From positions 1 to 5,798 of the forward strand of contig CALGOD010000617.1 in NCBI GenBank assembly GCA_937957845.1: a stretch of 5,798 bases of DNA, read 5' to 3'. The position numbers were made by a program, and so were the translations under genes. This stretch comes from an uncultured Nocardiopsis sp. Lineage in GTDB: Bacteria; Actinomycetota; Actinomycetes; Streptosporangiales; Streptosporangiaceae. The notes under the pieces were generated by a model. It was not told the origin of the DNA. It saw only the letters and a program-made list of their open reading frames with translations, and searched no databases. Positions 5,768 to 5,798 of the stretch are shown in pieces. Each line of letters begins with the position of its first letter. The first letter of the stretch is position 1.

Positions 5768-5776
5768 GTCAGACCC

Positions 5777-5782
5777 ACGGTA
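5777..5782 (-). promoter_or_regulatory. Possible -10 box for the DUF1707 gene
   Basis: TACCGT (5782-5777, minus strand) fits TANNNT and would start a transcript near 5770, giving a leader of about 47 bases that contains the decamer repeats. The -35 region lies at or past the window end and cannot be judged. Weak evidence. Confidence 0.22.
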
Positions 5783-5798
5783 GAGCATGGGGGCGGCA

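Noticed and set aside
5787..5798. ATG on the plus strand at the window end as the start of a divergent gene
   Set aside because: Only four codons are visible and there is no Shine-Dalgarno or leaderless -10 box, so a gene cannot be supported.
1..5798. Defence island, toxin-antitoxin pair, CRISPR array, transposon or phage genes
   Set aside because: Both strands were checked. All sizeable coding frames are explained by five chromosomal-type genes, with no array of spaced repeats, transposase, integrase or small paired genes.

Overview
The window is GC-rich DNA, with coding regions full of G/C third positions. It carries proteins typical of actinomycetes: a DUF1707 protein, a DUF885 metallopeptidase-like protein and a HEAT-like hypothetical protein. 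A filamentous actinomycete chromosome, perhaps near Nocardiopsaceae or Streptomycetaceae, is the best guess. The genus cannot be fixed from this sequence alone. No mobile element, tRNA, rRNA, CRISPR array or prophage gene is visible.

Layout: the 3' part of a plus-strand murQ-type etherase gene (1-828) converges on four minus-strand genes. In their own direction of transcription these are a DUF1707 protein with a beta-rich C-terminal domain (5723-5109), a YdcF/SanA-like (DUF218) membrane-anchored protein (4975-4370), a HEAT-like hypothetical protein (4268-2832) and a DUF885 putative metallopeptidase (2653-1085). The convergent gap 829-1084 holds three hairpins that probably insulate murQ from the DUF885 gene. 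A perfect 15-bp hairpin at 2741-2773 separates the HEAT-like gene from the DUF885 gene.

Regulation is the most informative part. Both the DUF885 gene and the HEAT-like gene lack a good Shine-Dalgarno sequence. Each instead has a -10 hexamer exactly six bases before its ATG, the layout expected for leaderless mRNAs. The YdcF/SanA-like gene is different: it has a clear ribosome binding site, just downstream of a short hairpin whose RNA would carry a UUCG tetraloop. Upstream of the DUF1707 gene lie two tandem 10-bp direct repeats differing at one base.

Functional links are loose. MurQ (cell-wall sugar recycling), the SanA-like protein (envelope barrier in other bacteria) and the DUF1707 protein (C-terminal domain resembling LiaF-type envelope-stress proteins) all suggest a cell-envelope theme, but nothing shows that they work together. 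I see no convincing new system here. The window reads as an ordinary chromosomal segment with a few unusual regulatory details.
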